Assembly: GCA_937935995.1 (NCBI GenBank)
Contig: CALGXF010000066.1
Location: 1 to 14,524, forward strand
DNA: 14,524 nucleotides
Direction of reading: 5' to 3'
DNA from: an uncultured Alphaproteobacteria bacterium
GTDB taxonomy: Bacteria; Pseudomonadota; Alphaproteobacteria; CAAHEQ01; UBA3637
In this document: positions 12,619-14,524 of the stretch, piece after piece
Position numbering within the stretch: position 1 is the first letter of the stretch
How the letters are laid out: every line of letters begins with the position of its first letter
Translations under genes and position numbers: made by a program
Notes under the pieces: generated by a model
Seen by the model: the letters and a program-made list of their open reading frames with translations, nothing else
Databases searched by the model: none
Told to the model about the DNA's origin: nothing

Positions 12619-14524
12619 ATGATGAAAAGGATGTTGTTAACGCAGGTGTCTCAAACGGGGCGCAGCCTGATAGAAATGTTGGGCGTTTTGGCGCTTATGG
12701 GCATTTTGGCTGCGGGGGCTGTGGCTGCTTATACGTATGCCAGTGCGAAAAACCGCGCTCATTCTATTTATCGTCAGGTTGATTTACGGGCTGTTGCTTC
12801 TATCGGCAATCCCGTTGTGCGACAAGCCATTTCCGGCCAACAATATCCTTTGCTTGGATTCGATGAAACAATCGGCAACATAACTTATCGACATCAAAAA
12901 ACAAATGGTGCCGGGTTCGATATTATTGTAAGTTCTGTTCCGGTGCGTGTGTGTCGGCGATTACAAGACATGGTTTTTTCATTACCTAAAACAGTTCGTT
13001 TAAACGGACAGGCGCTTTCTTCTGTCTGTGGAAGAGAAAATGAATTTGTTTTTTCCTTTGAAGGAATTGCCGTAGGACAACCTTCTGACGGTGTTGACCC
13101 CATAGATTGCACTTGCTCCGGATGCCAAAGTTGTGAAACCGGCGTTTGTCGGGATAATGACAACTTATGCGGGCCCAAAGAAATATGTGTTTCGGGAACG
13201 TGTCAATGTGCGGCCGGTTACACAGAATGTCAAGGCGCTTGTTATACGGATTGTGCGGAAGGATTTGTGCGTGATGCGGTTTCCTGTGATTGTGTGTGCG
13301 AAGAACAAAGTTGTCCGGAATATGCACTTTGGGACGCTGTGTCTTGTTCTTGTAAATGTGATACGGATTTAGGCTTTTCCGCAGATTTAAAAGACGGTCA
13401 GTGTGTCTGTCCGGATGGGACTGTTTTATTGGACGGTCAGTGTCAAAAGTTCGGTTGTACCGGAGGCACTCAAGGCAAGCAAAATTGGACGTGTCAAATT
13501 GATGGTCAACGGTGCGGATACAATTGTTTTGAAAATGGAACAGATTGCGGATACGGGTATTGTTCGGCCGCTTTGTGTCCTTCGAATCAATTAAGTTACG
13601 TTGCCGCGCCGGATTTATACGGATGTTATAATCCGGACTTATCAACAACCTGTGTGCGTGAAGGAACTGTTTTCCATTGTTTCTTGAATGGAGAAGAGTG
13701 CGGATACGTCTGTGATGTGAATGGGGAATCGTGTTATTACGGAGAATGCTTTGATGATAATTGTCGGGCGGCCGGTTTGGATTACGGTCATAGCGAGGTC
13801 GCCGGTCTTGGTAACGGATGTCGTGTGCAAGACGACGTGATATGTGTGAAAGATGGGACAACCACCAATATGACATGCTCCAAAGGCGGGACAATTTGTG
13901 CCGTCAACTGTAAAACGCGAGACGGACAAGATTGCGCGTACAACACTTGTCTGACGGCTTGTCCGGAAGGGCAAATCGAACAAACAAACGAAGACGGAAC
14001 AACGACATGTGTTGATTTTTGTCCGGCCGGAACGACGTATGTGGAGGAAGACCGATATCGCGGTTGTTTAAATTCTGACGGCATTTATTGTTACATGACA
14101 TCCGGTAGTTCTACCGTCGGAATTGAATGTTCTTTATATCCGCGAACAGGTGCGAATTCTTGCGCAACGCGTAAATGCCAATTGGACGGAACCGGATGTG
14201 AAATCGGTACATGTGAAGAAGAAGACTGTGCGGATTTAGGCATGACATGGGTCAAGACACCTTATTACTATGGGTGTTATCACTCGACAACGGATGTGTC
14301 TTGTACAAAAGTGACGTCTTGGTATCGATGTTATCAGGGAAATACGCAACGGTGCGGAGGTGATTCGCAGTGTACGTCTTATTATGGTGACAACTGTCCC
14401 GAATGTTTTACGAATTTTGAATGTCCGTCTGGTGGCACGTTAGTTGTTAAAAATTACGGAAACAGATATTGCAAATATGCAAACGGGGTTGAATGTCGAT
14501 ATGATACCAAAGAATGTACTTATA
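12619..14524 (+). CDS. Prepilin-like, cysteine-rich repeat protein (3'-truncated by the window)
   Basis: An open frame of at least 635 codons without a stop to the window edge. AGGAG (12609-12613) precedes two adjacent ATGs (12619, 12622), with spacing of 5 or 8 nt; the second is as likely. The N-terminus is a class III (type IV pilin-like) signal: MMKRMLLTQVSQTG then RSLIEMLGVLALMG, with Gly at -1, Glu at +5 and a hydrophobic helix to about residue 40. Residues 45-145 look like a small pilin-type globular region. From 155 on it is cysteine-rich: 68 Cys in 635 residues overall, first in CxC/CxxC clusters (158-275), then in diverged repeats starting near C280, C336, C401, C483, C553 and C618. 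It is probably exported and disulfide-bonded, in a pseudopilus or on the surface. Function is unknown. Eukaryotic origin is excluded by the bacterial promoter, Shine-Dalgarno and prepilin signal. Confidence 0.82.
   Translation, partial: MMKRMLLTQVSQTGRSLIEMLGVLALMGILAAGAVAAYTYASAKNRAHSIYRQVDLRAVASIGNPVVRQAISGQQYPLLGFDETIGNITYRHQKTNGAGFDIIVSSVPVRVCRRLQDMVFSLPKTVRLNGQALSSVCGRENEFVFSFEGIAVGQPSDGVDPIDCTCSGCQSCETGVCRDNDNLCGPKEICVSGTCQCAAGYTECQGACYTDCAEGFVRDAVSCDCVCEEQSCPEYALWDAVSCSCKCDTDLGFSADLKDGQCVCPDGTVLLDGQCQKFGCTGGTQGKQNWTCQIDGQRCGYNCFENGTDCGYGYCSAALCPSNQLSYVAAPDLYGCYNPDLSTTCVREGTVFHCFLNGEECGYVCDVNGESCYYGECFDDNCRAAGLDYGHSEVAGLGNGCRVQDDVICVKDGTTTNMTCSKGGTICAVNCKTRDGQDCAYNTCLTACPEGQIEQTNEDGTTTCVDFCPAGTTYVEEDRYRGCLNSDGIYCYMTSGSSTVGIECSLYPRTGANSCATRKCQLDGTGCEIGTCEEEDCADLGMTWVKTPYYYGCYHSTTDVSCTKVTSWYRCYQGNTQRCGGDSQCTSYYGDNCPECFTNFECPSGGTLVVKNYGNRYCKYANGVECRYDTKECTY
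13456..14524 (+). repeat. Diverged cysteine modules inside the prepilin-like protein
   Basis: Starting at residue 280, a module recurs at 280, 336, 401, 483, 553 and 618 (spacing 56-82 residues; the last is cut by the window). Each has a Gly-Cys or aromatic-Cys entry, usually a Cys 5-8 residues later, then a dense block. The best conserved block is C-x6-C-G-Y-x-C-x6-C-x-Y-G-x-C-x4-C (for example CGYNC...CGYGYC at 299-315 and CGYVC...CYYGEC at 361-377). The block is followed by a spacer of about 20 residues with few Cys. Copies are strongly diverged, so this is an old protein repeat and not a recent DNA duplication. Confidence 0.6.

Noticed and set aside
12986..13894. 302-codon leftward open frame opposite the cysteine-rich gene
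   Set aside because: It lacks a ribosome site and its product is a His/Arg/Asn-rich string without any domain. It is the antisense shadow of the TGT/TGC-rich coding frame, which has promoter, Shine-Dalgarno and a prepilin signal.
12619..14524. EGF- or Notch-like eukaryotic protein (contamination)
   Set aside because: The flanking genes are bacterial, the gene has a bacterial promoter and Shine-Dalgarno, and the N-terminus is a prepilin signal. The cysteine spacing does not fit EGF.
1..14524. CRISPR array, tRNA/rRNA genes, insertion sequence ends, prophage
   Set aside because: No regularly spaced direct repeats, cloverleaf with CCA-like end, rRNA cores, transposase or phage genes were seen on either strand.

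Overview
The window looks like a chromosomal piece of an alphaproteobacterium, possibly one of the uncultured, gut-type or host-associated lineages. The evidence is the xseB-ispA pair, TypA and AmpG of proteobacterial type, an inner-membrane RND pump with its periplasmic adaptor, alphaproteobacterial-looking promoters (TTGCCA and TATCCT boxes), and a cysteine-rich protein with the prepilin N-terminus G|RSLIEMLGVLA. The lineage is inferred from gene content and style; no rRNA is present.

Layout. Bases 1-98 hold the start of a leftward gene (promoter, Shine-Dalgarno, 14 visible codons) that runs into an uninterrupted run of at least 12 C in its coding strand and leaves the window. Bases 138-320 hold a small rightward transcription unit: promoter, a 24-codon ORF with a dense run of aromatic codons, and an intrinsic terminator that can compete with an antiterminator pairing. 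This is the architecture of an amino-acid attenuator. It lies directly before a 147-aa ankyrin-like protein of unknown function (342-785). A bidirectional terminator (786-813) separates that gene from a long leftward cluster, in transcription order: a LOG-family nucleotide phosphoribohydrolase (8067-7045), an NhaP2-type K+/H+ antiporter (7044-5275), an RND adaptor (5195-3978) and an RND pump (3975-829). The pump pair has its own likely promoter, overlapped by a 7-9-7 palindrome.

From 8164 rightward are xseB and ispA, overlapping by 17 bp, then typA and ampG, overlapping by 4 bp. These are housekeeping genes: DNA repair, farnesyl diphosphate supply for the cell-wall lipid carrier and quinones, translation under stress, and muropeptide recycling.

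From 12564 to the right edge is the most unusual part. An extended -10 promoter has a run of 9 G inside a 16-bp spacer. It drives an open frame of at least 635 codons with a type IV prepilin-like N-terminus and 68 cysteines arranged in about five or six diverged modules. The frame is still open at the window edge. A homopolymer in the promoter spacer is a known way to phase-vary a surface protein. With the poly-C tract near the start of the leftward gene at the other end, the window has two candidate contingency loci. No tRNA, rRNA, CRISPR array, insertion sequence or phage gene was found.
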